From positions 1 through 64,000 of the forward strand of contig JAKSUC010000008.1 of NCBI GenBank assembly GCA_024413595.1: a DNA stretch of 64,000 nucleotides. The letters run 5' to 3'. Under the pieces are notes generated by a model. The model did not search any database. It was given only the letters and a program-made list of their open reading frames with translations, and was not told the DNA's origin. A program made the translations under genes and the position numbers. Below are positions 27,253 through 34,860 of the stretch, one piece after another (positions within the stretch are counted from its first letter, which is position 1; each line of letters begins with the position of its first letter). This DNA comes from Bacteroidales bacterium (GTDB taxonomy: Bacteria; Bacteroidota; Bacteroidia; Bacteroidales; UBA3824).

Positions 27253-27846
27253 TTATTTATAAAAATTCATTTCATCAATATATTTCCATACCTTTTGAGG
27301 CATAAAATATCTAACATCTTGACCTTTTGAAATAGACTCTCTAATAAATGTACTTGATACCTCTATTATAGGAGTTTCTACAATATGAACATGAGGATGA
27401 TTTAAATATTGATTAGCATTATAACCATTTCGAGGAAAAACTATTATATTATAATGATCTAAAATTTGATCAGAATTTTTCCAACGATAAAAACCTTCAA
27501 TATTATCACCGCCCATAATCAAATAAAACTCTCTATTTGGATATTTTTCAGAAAGATAACATAATGTATTAATAGTATACGAAGGCTTGGGCATAGAAAA
27601 TTCGATGTCAGATGCTTGAAATTTTGGAAAATCATCTATTGCCAAACGCACCAATTCTAAACGATGATAATCTGCAAGAAGTGAATCTTTTTTCTTGAAA
27701 GGATTTTGTGGACTAATCACAAACCACAAACAGTCAATGCCTCCATTCTCTACTAGATAATTGGCAAGCATTAAATGACCGTTGTGAATTGGATTAAAAG
27801 AACCAAAATATAGTCCTGTTTTTATTTTATTATTATTCGTTGGCAC
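27253..27846 (-). CDS. nadD: Nicotinate-nucleotide adenylyltransferase
   Basis: NadD makes deamido-NAD from nicotinate mononucleotide and ATP. Motifs: TGLYFGSFNPIHNGHLMLA (ATP-binding GxFNPxHxGH, near the N-terminus), VISPQNPFKKK, YLIMGGDNIEGFYRWKN, and ISSTFIRE-like VSSTFIRESIS near the C-terminus, binding the phosphates. I take the GTG at 27846 as start (197 residues, 14-base overlap with the upstream gene). An ATG at 27885 in the same frame would add 13 residues not seen in the family and overlap by 53 bases. It is translationally coupled to the exported repeat protein. Confidence 0.93.
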   Translation of the reverse strand: MPTNNNKIKTGLYFGSFNPIHNGHLMLANYLVENGGIDCLWFVISPQNPFKKKDSLLADYHRLELVRLAIDDFPKFQASDIEFSMPKPSYTINTLCYLSEKYPNREFYLIMGGDNIEGFYRWKNSDQILDHYNIIVFPRNGYNANQYLNHPHVHIVETPIIEVSSTFIRESISKGQDVRYFMPQKVWKYIDEMNFYK

Positions 27847-28480
27847 GATAAATTGTTTTGGCTTTTTCTGCCCATACATTACCATCTACATAAATACCTC
27901 TGGTTTCATCATTGATTGTGGCAAATGGACCTACTGATAATCTTTGGAATGTTACACCTTCAAACAAGGCATCTATAAATTCATTGTAACTTCCTGATGA
28001 TACTGCTGCGGGACTATGTGTAAACTCATAAGAACCTATACGTTTTAATTCTCTAAATGATACTTGAAACCAATAATATGTATCTCCTGTATTTGTAGGC
28101 ATTTCGGTTATTTTATCTTTCGATTTTTTATAAAATACCTTTGAATTATCGGCTTGTTCTTTTGAAGCAAATGGACCTATGGCTACTTGTCGTTGTGATA
28201 TTCCTTTCCATACTGCCTTTATAAATTCATTTTTAGAACCCATAGAGATTTTAGTACCTGGTCCTAAGATTTCAATATCTTTCTTTTTGCTATCTATTCT
28301 TATACGAATAAAATACCAATAAACGGTTTCGGGATCTCCTTCATCATTGATATTTTCAGGAGAATTTACTTGTGGACCATTGGTTTGAATATCTGCTTTT
28401 GGTTCATCGATAGCATAACCTTTTGCGCTTATTATTAAGAGCGCAATTAACATGGTAAATATTAATGATAATTTCTTCAT
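27833..28480 (-). CDS. Exported protein with two SPOR-like repeats
   Basis: A 215-residue protein with a signal peptide (LIFTMLIALLIISAKGYA) and two internal copies of a ~63-residue unit (about 53-115 and 133-195). Both run YWYF/YWFQ ... NEFIKAVWKGISQRQVAIGPFASKEQA and NEFIDALFEGVTFQRLSVGPFATINDE. The (I/V)GPF end is typical of SPOR domains, which bind denuded peptidoglycan at division sites, but the match is partial. I start it at the ATG at 28480; the frame is open upstream, but those residues lack any signal-like character. It overlaps nadD by 14 bases. Cell-wall binding is inference. Confidence 0.6.
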   Translation of the reverse strand: MKKLSLIFTMLIALLIISAKGYAIDEPKADIQTNGPQVNSPENINDEGDPETVYWYFIRIRIDSKKKDIEILGPGTKISMGSKNEFIKAVWKGISQRQVAIGPFASKEQADNSKVFYKKSKDKITEMPTNTGDTYYWFQVSFRELKRIGSYEFTHSPAAVSSGSYNEFIDALFEGVTFQRLSVGPFATINDETRGIYVDGNVWAEKAKTIYRANE

Positions 28481-28728
28481 AATTGTTGTATTATATTTTT
28501 GAGTTGTTGTTTCTATTATTTCTAATGTGGCATAAACAAATATTATACCGAACAAATTTTTACTTCAAAATATTGAATATTTATATTATTGTTAATACTG
28601 ATTTTTATTTATTAACAATTAAATACTTATTTTAAATTCATTTCAAAAAATCACTTCAATATTATTACTCTTAAACAAAAAATCATTATCTTTGCTAAAA
28701 TTAATCAAAAACATAAAATCAAAAAAAC

Positions 28729-29370
28729 ATGAGAAAATATTTTTTATCATTAGCTGTTTGTGGACTATTATTTAGCACAGCTTGTTACCAAACAACAACT
28801 ACTAATAACAACAATAATCAGTCTAATAAACAAAACGGACAAAATACTGAAGTTGTTAACAACAACAACAACGAAAATCAAGAAACAAAAAAAGAAGAAA
28901 AAGAAGATAATATCGACAAAAATTCTTTTCAAAATGCAAATGGTAAATTCTCTATTAATTTTCCTGGAGATCCAGAAGGCCCTGTAAAAAGTGAATTAAA
29001 AAACAAAGCTGGTATTATTGTTAATTATCAATTTACTTATCAAAAAAGTGATAACGCTTTTTATTTTGCCACTTATTCTGATTATCCTGTAGGCGCTATT
29101 ACTGATAGCAATGTGGAAGAGGCTTTAAAATCTCAAGCCGAAACTTTTATGAAAAATATGGGTGGTAAAATTGAAAAATCAGACTCTGAAAGACTTAACG
29201 GTAACAAAGGGTTAACTTTTTCTGGTGTGGTTAGAGACTCTTTAAACGTTAACATGCGTTCTTACTTTGTGGGTAAAAGATATTATCAATTTGGTACTAT
29301 GGCTTATAACTCTGAAATTTCTGACAAAGAAGCTAAAAAATTTATGAATTCTTTTAAACTGATTAAATAG
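28729..29370 (+). CDS. Lipoprotein with Asn/Thr-rich linker, unknown function
   Basis: A 213-residue protein. The lipoprotein signal is MRKYFLSLAVCGLLFSTAC (acylated Cys at residue 19). A low-complexity stretch of Thr, Asn, Gln, Glu and Lys follows (residues ~20-68), then a compact domain of ~145 residues that starts NGKFSINFPGDPEGPVKSE and ends FMNSFKLI. The FSINFPGxP opening resembles small PsbP/Mog1-like alpha-beta domains seen in bacterial lipoproteins, but I cannot name a family with confidence. A TATCTTTG box (28687-28694) and a strong terminator (29387-29424) make it monocistronic. Confidence 0.6.
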   Translation: MRKYFLSLAVCGLLFSTACYQTTTTNNNNNQSNKQNGQNTEVVNNNNNENQETKKEEKEDNIDKNSFQNANGKFSINFPGDPEGPVKSELKNKAGIIVNYQFTYQKSDNAFYFATYSDYPVGAITDSNVEEALKSQAETFMKNMGGKIEKSDSERLNGNKGLTFSGVVRDSLNVNMRSYFVGKRYYQFGTMAYNSEISDKEAKKFMNSFKLIK

Positions 29371-29386
29371 ATTGTTATTTATTTGA

Positions 29387-29424
29387 AAAAAGGCGAGTAT
29401 AAATTTTATACTCGCCTTTTTTTT
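29387..29424 (+). terminator. Intrinsic terminator after the Asn-rich lipoprotein gene
   Basis: AGGCGAGTATAAA and TTTATACTCGCCT form a long stem between an A-run and a run of eight or more T residues. The stem core GCGAGTAT is shared with the terminator at 22192. Confidence 0.85.
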
Positions 29425-29482
29425 ACAACTTTTTTTTAATAATAATTTTTTTCTATTCAATATAATTTTAAAAAAAACAAAA

Positions 29483-30299
29483 ATGATAAAAAATTTTAAA
29501 ACTAACATTAATAGCATTAATAATTTCATCATATGCTATAACATCGTGCAACAAAGAAAAAAATGACGACATCACCCCTACCTCAATTGATAACAATACC
29601 CCAAATGACGATGATGAACCTATTGATATAAAAGGTGATTATTTACATATCACTGAAATTGTTAAAATGGCAACTAAAGTTAAATATAATTACAAAATAA
29701 AATACAACAACGATGTTTTATCAAAAATTCAATACTATTATAACGATGAATTAAAATCTTTTGCGGATATTAGTTTTGAATTTAAAAATCACAAAAAATA
29801 TCTTATTTTGGATAATAGTGAAGATCCATTAAAATTTGAATTAAACGATTATGGATATATAACTGTTATTTATAATAAACAAGATAATAACAATTATACA
29901 GAATTTAGAAAAATCAATTATAATGACAATGACCAAATTACTAAAGTTTATAATGTTATTAATGAAGAAAATTTTGTTACAATAGATTACAACGAAGATA
30001 ATACTACAAACAAAATTGCTCACAATACAAAAATGACTTATACTTATATATATGATAAAAATTCTCTTGAAAATAAAACAGGTCAATATTGGATGAAAAA
30101 TCTATTAGAATCTTATTTTAATAATGATTATATCACAACACTATTTATGTTGGGATATTTTGGAAAATCTTCTGCATTTTTCCCTGTTAAATATCTTGCT
30201 GATGAATACTCATATCCTTATGAATATTTTAAATTAAACGATGATGGAACTATCAATGAAGAACAAAGCTATTTGAATACTTATTATATTTATTATTAA
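29483..30299 (+). pseudogene. Lipoprotein gene with a +1 frameshift in its signal peptide
   Basis: From 29490 to 30299 one frame is open and encodes a lipoprotein: KILKLTLIALIISSYAITSC with a lipobox Cys, then an Asp/Thr-rich linker and a ~200-residue acidic, Tyr- and Asn-rich domain. The only sensible start, ATG at 29483, is in a different frame and runs into TGA after 27 codons. Removing one A from the six-A run at 29488-29493 joins them into one gene of about 271 codons beginning MIKILKLTL. The intact alternative is a protein starting at the internal ATG 29667 (210 residues) that would lack the signal peptide, which I think less likely. A real frameshift, slippage-based switching and a sequencing error are all possible. 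The domain is not a family I recognise. Confidence 0.7.
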
Positions 30300-30389
30300 T
30301 TGATAAAGAATTTTTACGACTACTTAATTATTGATTTAATTTTATATTTATATATTTAATAATTTGTAGTTTACTTTATATTTTTTAAT

Positions 30390-31320
30390 ATTAGCGATAT
30401 GATTTATAGTTAACAAAGTGTAAAACATCTAACATATTGAAATGTTTAAATGTATAAATAATGCTAAATATTAATAATATCAACATGATAAACTGTATAC
30501 AAAGAATAAAATAACAATTATGTCGCTACATTTGAATAATTAACTAAGTTAAAACAACTTATTTCGTAAAAAAATGGTAGTTTAACGTTATGAAAACAAC
30601 AAAAAATCTCTACAATTGATATATAAACATTGTAAAAAATAAAAAAGTAGAAAAAAAATAGAAAATTGACAAAAACTAAATGTTCATTATTGCTCTATAA
30701 CAAAGTGATTGACTAATTTTTACTAATTAACCAAGCAATACAACAGTTAGATTGAAAAAGTTTATCAAACTATATAAGCAATTATAAAGACAAACATAAT
30801 AACTAATATTAACATATTTCGCCTACAAAAGATAAATCAACTAAATTAATTTAACTATCATATCGCTACAATTGAATGGTACACCAAGTGAATTTATGAT
30901 TTGTAGAGCTACAAATCAATTTATTTTAAAAAAATCATACAATTGTAGAACTAATAAATACACAAAAATCTTGTCAATCATTTTAAAGGGTCACTAGAGT
31001 AGTTACTAAAAATTAGTCAATCACTTTAAAGGTTTGCCAATGTATATATTTATAAAAAGAAAATCTAATTAAAGTATCGATAATATATAATTTTAAATTA
31101 AGTCAATCTGATTAATATAGAGCTTAGGTTGGTGTTAAAAACAAGTCAATCACAACTAAGTAGCAAATATATTTTAGTTTAAACAAAATAAATCACTATT
31201 AAATATAGAGATTAAAATAAAATATACTAAGTGATTATATCTTACATATCGATAATATAATAACATATATTGAGTAAATATCATCAAAATTCGCTACATT
31301 AAACATATACACTATATTTT
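30390..31320. repeat. Degenerate tandem array with 43-bp period
   Basis: This gene-free, very AT-rich stretch repeats with a 43-base period. GTCAATC occurs at 30973, 31016, 31102 and 31145 (steps 43, 86, 43). CTACA occurs at 30823, 30866 and 30909 (steps 43, 43). TATCGATAATATA occurs at 31075 and 31247 (172 = 4 x 43). At the expected positions in between, diverged versions are seen (ATAAATCAC at 31188, AAAAATCAT at 30930, GAAAATCTAATTAAAG at 31059). Upstream, TCGCTACA at 30523 and related CTACA/CTATA at 30610 and 30695 fit the period with 1-2 base shifts. About 20 units are suggested; the ends are approximate. Between units conservation is partial, so this is an old or relaxed array. Confidence 0.7.
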
Positions 31321-31393
31321 ATGTTAATTTCAATTTTCTAATAAACTTAAATAAATTATTTTTATTTATTTTTAACAATTTATATCAAATTTA

Positions 31394-31425
31394 TTTGGAA
31401 ATATAAAATAAATTCACTAAATTTG
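31394..31425 (+). promoter_or_regulatory. Promoter of the DUF6261-like gene
   Basis: TTTG (31394-31397) and TAAATTTG (31418-31425) are 20 bases apart, followed by the start codon at 31454. It lies directly downstream of the 43-bp array. Confidence 0.65.
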
Positions 31426-31453
31426 AAACGATATTATTAAATAATTATAAATT

Positions 31454-32212
31454 ATGAATGCCAAACTAAAAGATATCTCATTATCCAAAGCACCAAACAC
31501 AGAATTTGCCAAAACATTTGACAATATTCTTCTACAAGTAAATGACAAAGTACAAGCTTTGTGTCCTACACATTTTGCAACCTTATTTAGTTTAATGGAA
31601 GGTTGGCATAAGTATAGCAGAAAAAATCGTAAGTATTCTAAAAGTGAATTATTAGAGCAGTATAATCAAGATGCTCACATGATGGTTTCTGCAATTAACA
31701 GCCAAATAAATACTTCTGTTAATTTATTAAATCTTAAAATAAGGAAAGCAGACTCAGAGGAGAAAAAGACATATCAAATTGCTATTGATAAATTAACAAA
31801 AATCAATAAGCAAATAGTAGAAAAAAAATTGTGTCATGCTAGTGGTGTATCTCCAGACACTCGCAATAGTGGAATGCTAGATATTCTAAAACAAATATCT
31901 GGCTATGAAAATGTGGATCCTGGTCTTTCTAGTTGTGTAGGTGAGCTTCAAACCATTTCTGGTCTTATGGACGCATTGATTAGAGACAAACACAAAGAAT
32001 TTGATGAAATTCCTGTGGGTTTTGCTACTAATCAACGTAAATTAATTTGTCAAGCGTTTAATAATACATTACCTTATATTAATATGTATGCTGATAAAGG
32101 TGATGAAGATGCTATTAAATATGTTGGCGCTGTTCAAGTTATTATTGACCAAGAATATACTATTATCAAATCAAGATCTACTCGTAAATCTAACGAAAAA
32201 GATAGTAAATAA
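31454..32212 (+). CDS. Hypothetical protein, DUF6261-like
   Basis: A 252-residue soluble, mainly helical protein without signal peptide. It contains YNQDAHMMVSAINSQINTSVNLLNLKIRKADSEEKKTYQIAIDKLTKINKQIVEKKLCHASG in the middle and DALIRDKHKEFDEIPVGFATNQRKLICQAFNNTLPYINMYADKGDEDA near the C-terminus. Size and pattern recall the DUF6261 proteins of Bacteroidota, an assignment made from memory and only moderately secure. It is monocistronic: its own promoter lies upstream and a strong terminator follows. Its unusual neighbour is the degenerate 43-bp array immediately upstream of the promoter. Function unknown. Confidence 0.55.
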   Translation: MNAKLKDISLSKAPNTEFAKTFDNILLQVNDKVQALCPTHFATLFSLMEGWHKYSRKNRKYSKSELLEQYNQDAHMMVSAINSQINTSVNLLNLKIRKADSEEKKTYQIAIDKLTKINKQIVEKKLCHASGVSPDTRNSGMLDILKQISGYENVDPGLSSCVGELQTISGLMDALIRDKHKEFDEIPVGFATNQRKLICQAFNNTLPYINMYADKGDEDAIKYVGAVQVIIDQEYTIIKSRSTRKSNEKDSK

Positions 32213-32230
32213 TTTTTTGGTTGCTCTACA

Positions 32231-32262
32231 AAAAAACTCTACAAAATATTTGTAGAGTTTTT
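32231..32262. terminator. Bidirectional terminator between converging genes
   Basis: CTCTACAAA and TTTGTAGAG form a stem flanked by A6 and T6 runs, between the DUF6261-like gene and the propeller lipoprotein gene that face each other. Confidence 0.85.
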
Positions 32263-32335
32263 TGTTGTATTGTTTTAATTGTTTGTATGATACTTTTTTT
32301 GGGTCGTAAAAAATGTTTTCTCTGACAACAATTTT

Positions 32336-33328
32336 TTAATCAATTATTCCATTTAAATCGAGATAACAACAAAGTATTTCATCATTACACCAAAATATTA
32401 ATCGATTATTGTCTTGGTCATAACAAAAACGAATTACATTATAACCTAAATGTAATGTTGCTACATAATCACCATTCTTTTTAAATATAATACATTTAGA
32501 ATCATACATTTCACTACCATAATCACCACCTTGATATAAGGTGAACAAATAGTCATTAGAAAATGTTGCGTCATTAAAAGTTAAGTAGTGTTCTTTTTTT
32601 ATATCAGGTCCAAAAACTTTATGTAATAATTCTCCTTTAAAATTATAGATACATATCATATCTATTAAATAATTACATTCGGCAAAAATTTCATCTTGGG
32701 GTGAAACAGCCAATACAAATCGTTTTTTATGACATTCTTGTATTATGGTGTCGGTTAGCATTGATATATTTCCTGTTTTTATATTCCAAATTCCTGTATA
32801 TTCAACAAATGTAGATATACTTGTTGGATGAATTAATTGAGCTATGGTTATACTATCATTTATTATAATATAATCAGAAGGAAATGAACTTTCTTTTATA
32901 CGTCGAAATTCTTTTGGCTGATATACCGAATCATTAATTAAACTATCTATATGATACGAATTTATTACATATTTACCAAAATCAGTTAAATAAAACTCAC
33001 CTTTATGATTATCAGCGAAACCTCCTGCACTTACATATTCAAATGGTCCTTGTCCATGGTTTCCTACTGATACTAAATGTTTAAAGGTTGTTTTGTCAAA
33101 TATATTTATAACTTTTTCTGTGGTATATGGATCTAAAACTATGAAATATTTTCCAAATATATATGGCACAGAATTTTCATGTAATAATACATCGTTTAAG
33201 TCTATTTCTTTGATTTTGTTTTTAACTTCAATAATATTTCCTCTTTTTTTTTGGTATTTTGTTATATCATTGTTTGAACTACATGAATATAAACACAATA
33301 ATAATAGAAAGTAAATTAATTTTTTCAT
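32336..33328 (-). CDS. BF3164-like six-bladed propeller lipoprotein (paralog 1)
   Basis: A 330-residue lipoprotein with signal MKKLIYFLLLLCLYSC (Cys 16). The body has repeated beta blades ending in patterns like YFIVLDPYTTEKVINIFDKTTFKHLVSVGNHGQGPFEY, the TolB-like propeller pattern of the BF3164/6-bladed family. These are common surface or periplasmic lipoproteins of Bacteroidales of unknown role. The gene is 19 bases downstream of a paralog with nearly the same signal peptide, so the pair arose by tandem duplication and probably shares a transcript. Confidence 0.75.
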   Translation of the reverse strand: MKKLIYFLLLLCLYSCSSNNDITKYQKKRGNIIEVKNKIKEIDLNDVLLHENSVPYIFGKYFIVLDPYTTEKVINIFDKTTFKHLVSVGNHGQGPFEYVSAGGFADNHKGEFYLTDFGKYVINSYHIDSLINDSVYQPKEFRRIKESSFPSDYIIINDSITIAQLIHPTSISTFVEYTGIWNIKTGNISMLTDTIIQECHKKRFVLAVSPQDEIFAECNYLIDMICIYNFKGELLHKVFGPDIKKEHYLTFNDATFSNDYLFTLYQGGDYGSEMYDSKCIIFKKNGDYVATLHLGYNVIRFCYDQDNNRLIFWCNDEILCCYLDLNGIID

Positions 33329-33347
33329 AATTAGTTTTTTTTAAAGA

Positions 33348-34385
33348 TTATTCTAATGGAATTTCACAAATACTATATTCGTATTCGTTATTAAGTTCTA
33401 TACCATATAATTTGTTGTCTTTATTATCAAAACAAATTGAATGAATATCATGATCTGTGTATATATATTTTATAGGATTGCCATCCCAATCAAAAACGAA
33501 TATATATTTAGAGTCATAAATAGCATCTTGATTTGCTAAATTAATGTCTTTAAATGTTTTTCCAGAAAAAAGCATAAAAACATAATCATCGTTAGAAGTA
33601 ATATTATAAGTTGCAAACATAGTTTCATCAGTAGAAGCCCTTTTATCTTCAATACTACGAATAGGAAATTTAAGTATTGACTCGTTGATAGTTTTAATAT
33701 TATAAATATCTGAATAATCATAAATTCCATATACATCACCAATACCAGAACACCAAAACACACGTTTCTGCTTTTTATTAATGTCAAAAGCAGATTGTAA
33801 AATCCAACCTATATCAACAGAAGTATAATCATCAAAAGGTGCAATTTTACCAAATGTAACCACAGTATCTTGATTTTTTAATAAAAAACGGTCGTCATTT
33901 TCTACCATTGAACATATAAAATTATCAGAATCGTATTTAAATTCTGTTGAACATATATATTTTAATAATGTATTTCTAATAGATGTATCTTCTTCAATAT
34001 TTTTATTTATTTCATCGTAAACCAACATTTTACGTTCGTAAAAACCCATTATATATAATAAACCATTTTCTGAACAAATATTTGATATATCTATAATATC
34101 TTTAGGTCCTTGTCCTGTAGTGATTATTTTTGTTATTGATTTGGTGTTACGGTCTTCTACTAAAACTAAAGTATCTTCATCTCGTGAACAAATCACTACA
34201 GAATTGTTACTTATTAAAAATCTTTTGGGATAATTGATTAATTTGTTTAATTCAGGAAATGCAGGTATAGTTTTAACTTTTGAATAAGGTTTTGATGCAA
34301 ACATAGCATTAAAACTTTCATATTTTGTGTTAGAACTACATGAATATAAACACAATAATAACAGAATGTAAATTAATTTTTTCAT
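33348..34385 (-). CDS. BF3164-like six-bladed propeller lipoprotein (paralog 2)
   Basis: A 345-residue lipoprotein with signal MKKLIYILLLLCLYSC (Cys 16). It has the same overall layout as its neighbour: RFLISNNSVVICSRDEDTLVLVEDRNTKSITKIITTGQGPKDI corresponds to the first blades, and YIFVFDWDGNPIKYIYTDHDIHSICFDNKDNKLYGI to the last. The mature sequences have diverged strongly while the signal peptide and the bases just before the start codon are almost identical. Family assignment as for paralog 1; function unknown. Confidence 0.75.
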   Translation of the reverse strand: MKKLIYILLLLCLYSCSSNTKYESFNAMFASKPYSKVKTIPAFPELNKLINYPKRFLISNNSVVICSRDEDTLVLVEDRNTKSITKIITTGQGPKDIIDISNICSENGLLYIMGFYERKMLVYDEINKNIEEDTSIRNTLLKYICSTEFKYDSDNFICSMVENDDRFLLKNQDTVVTFGKIAPFDDYTSVDIGWILQSAFDINKKQKRVFWCSGIGDVYGIYDYSDIYNIKTINESILKFPIRSIEDKRASTDETMFATYNITSNDDYVFMLFSGKTFKDINLANQDAIYDSKYIFVFDWDGNPIKYIYTDHDIHSICFDNKDNKLYGIELNNEYEYSICEIPLE

Positions 34386-34476
34386 AATTAGTTTTTTTAA
34401 TATTAAACAATCAAATATAAAACTAATTATTTTGTTATAAAAAAAAAGAATTAATTATTATAAATAATGAGTAAAA

Positions 34477-34511
34477 AAAACGCCATTATGACAATATCAT
34501 AATGGCGTTTT
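34477..34511 (-). terminator. Terminator of the rpoB-rpoC-DUF3467 transcript
   Basis: A 15-bp stem (AACGCCATTATGA with its complement) around a five-base loop, followed on the minus strand by eight T residues, just after the DUF3467 gene. Confidence 0.9.
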
Positions 34512-34528
34512 CTTAAAGGTTATTGGAA

Positions 34529-34849
34529 CTAAGCCTGAGTTTTTGGACCATTAAAACTTAACGGGACATTAGAGCCACCCGCACCTTCAACGTTTTTGAT
34601 TTTGCCAAAGGTAGCTTCGTATTTCATAATGTTGTCTTGAAGAATCAACATTAATCTTTTTACGTTTTCAGGAGTCATAATAATACGACTCTGTACTTCA
34701 GCTTTTGGAAGTCCCGGCATCAATTTGATAAAGTCGATTAAAAATTCAGAACTAGAATTTGCAACCACCACAAGGTTAGAATATATACCTTGAGCCACTT
34801 CGTTAGTGATGCCAATATTAATTTGTCCTTTTTTTTCTTCTTGTTCCAT
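34529..34849 (-). CDS. DUF3467 protein
   Basis: A 106-residue protein with the DUF3467 pattern GITNEVAQGIYSNLVVVANSSSEFLIDFIKLMPGLPKAEVQSRIIMTPENVKRLMLILQDNI. It is the last gene of the RNA polymerase operon, 11 bases after rpoC, a position common in Bacteroidota. The family is small and cytoplasmic; function unknown. The C-terminal tail (EGAGGSNVPLSFNGPKTQA) is low in structure. Confidence 0.88.
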   Translation of the reverse strand: MEQEEKKGQINIGITNEVAQGIYSNLVVVANSSSEFLIDFIKLMPGLPKAEVQSRIIMTPENVKRLMLILQDNIMKYEATFGKIKNVEGAGGSNVPLSFNGPKTQA

Positions 34850-34860
34850 AATTATTCTTA

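Noticed and set aside
27839..27857. Sigma-54-like TTGGCACG-N4-ATTG on the plus strand
   Set aside because: The -12 element is ATTG rather than TTGC, it lies inside the nadD/exported-protein overlap, and no plus-strand gene follows.
29483..29566. A 27-codon peptide gene starting at ATG 29483
   Set aside because: Its frame has no signal-peptide character, while the +1 frame gives a perfect lipoprotein leader; it is better explained as the 5' end of the frameshifted gene.
30300..31453. CRISPR array
   Set aside because: The period is constant but no part of the unit is invariant, there are no unique spacers between identical repeats, and no cas gene is in the window.
30300..31453. Replication origin
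   Set aside because: AT-rich with repeats, but no DnaA-box-like TTATCCACA was seen and dnaA/dnaN are not nearby.
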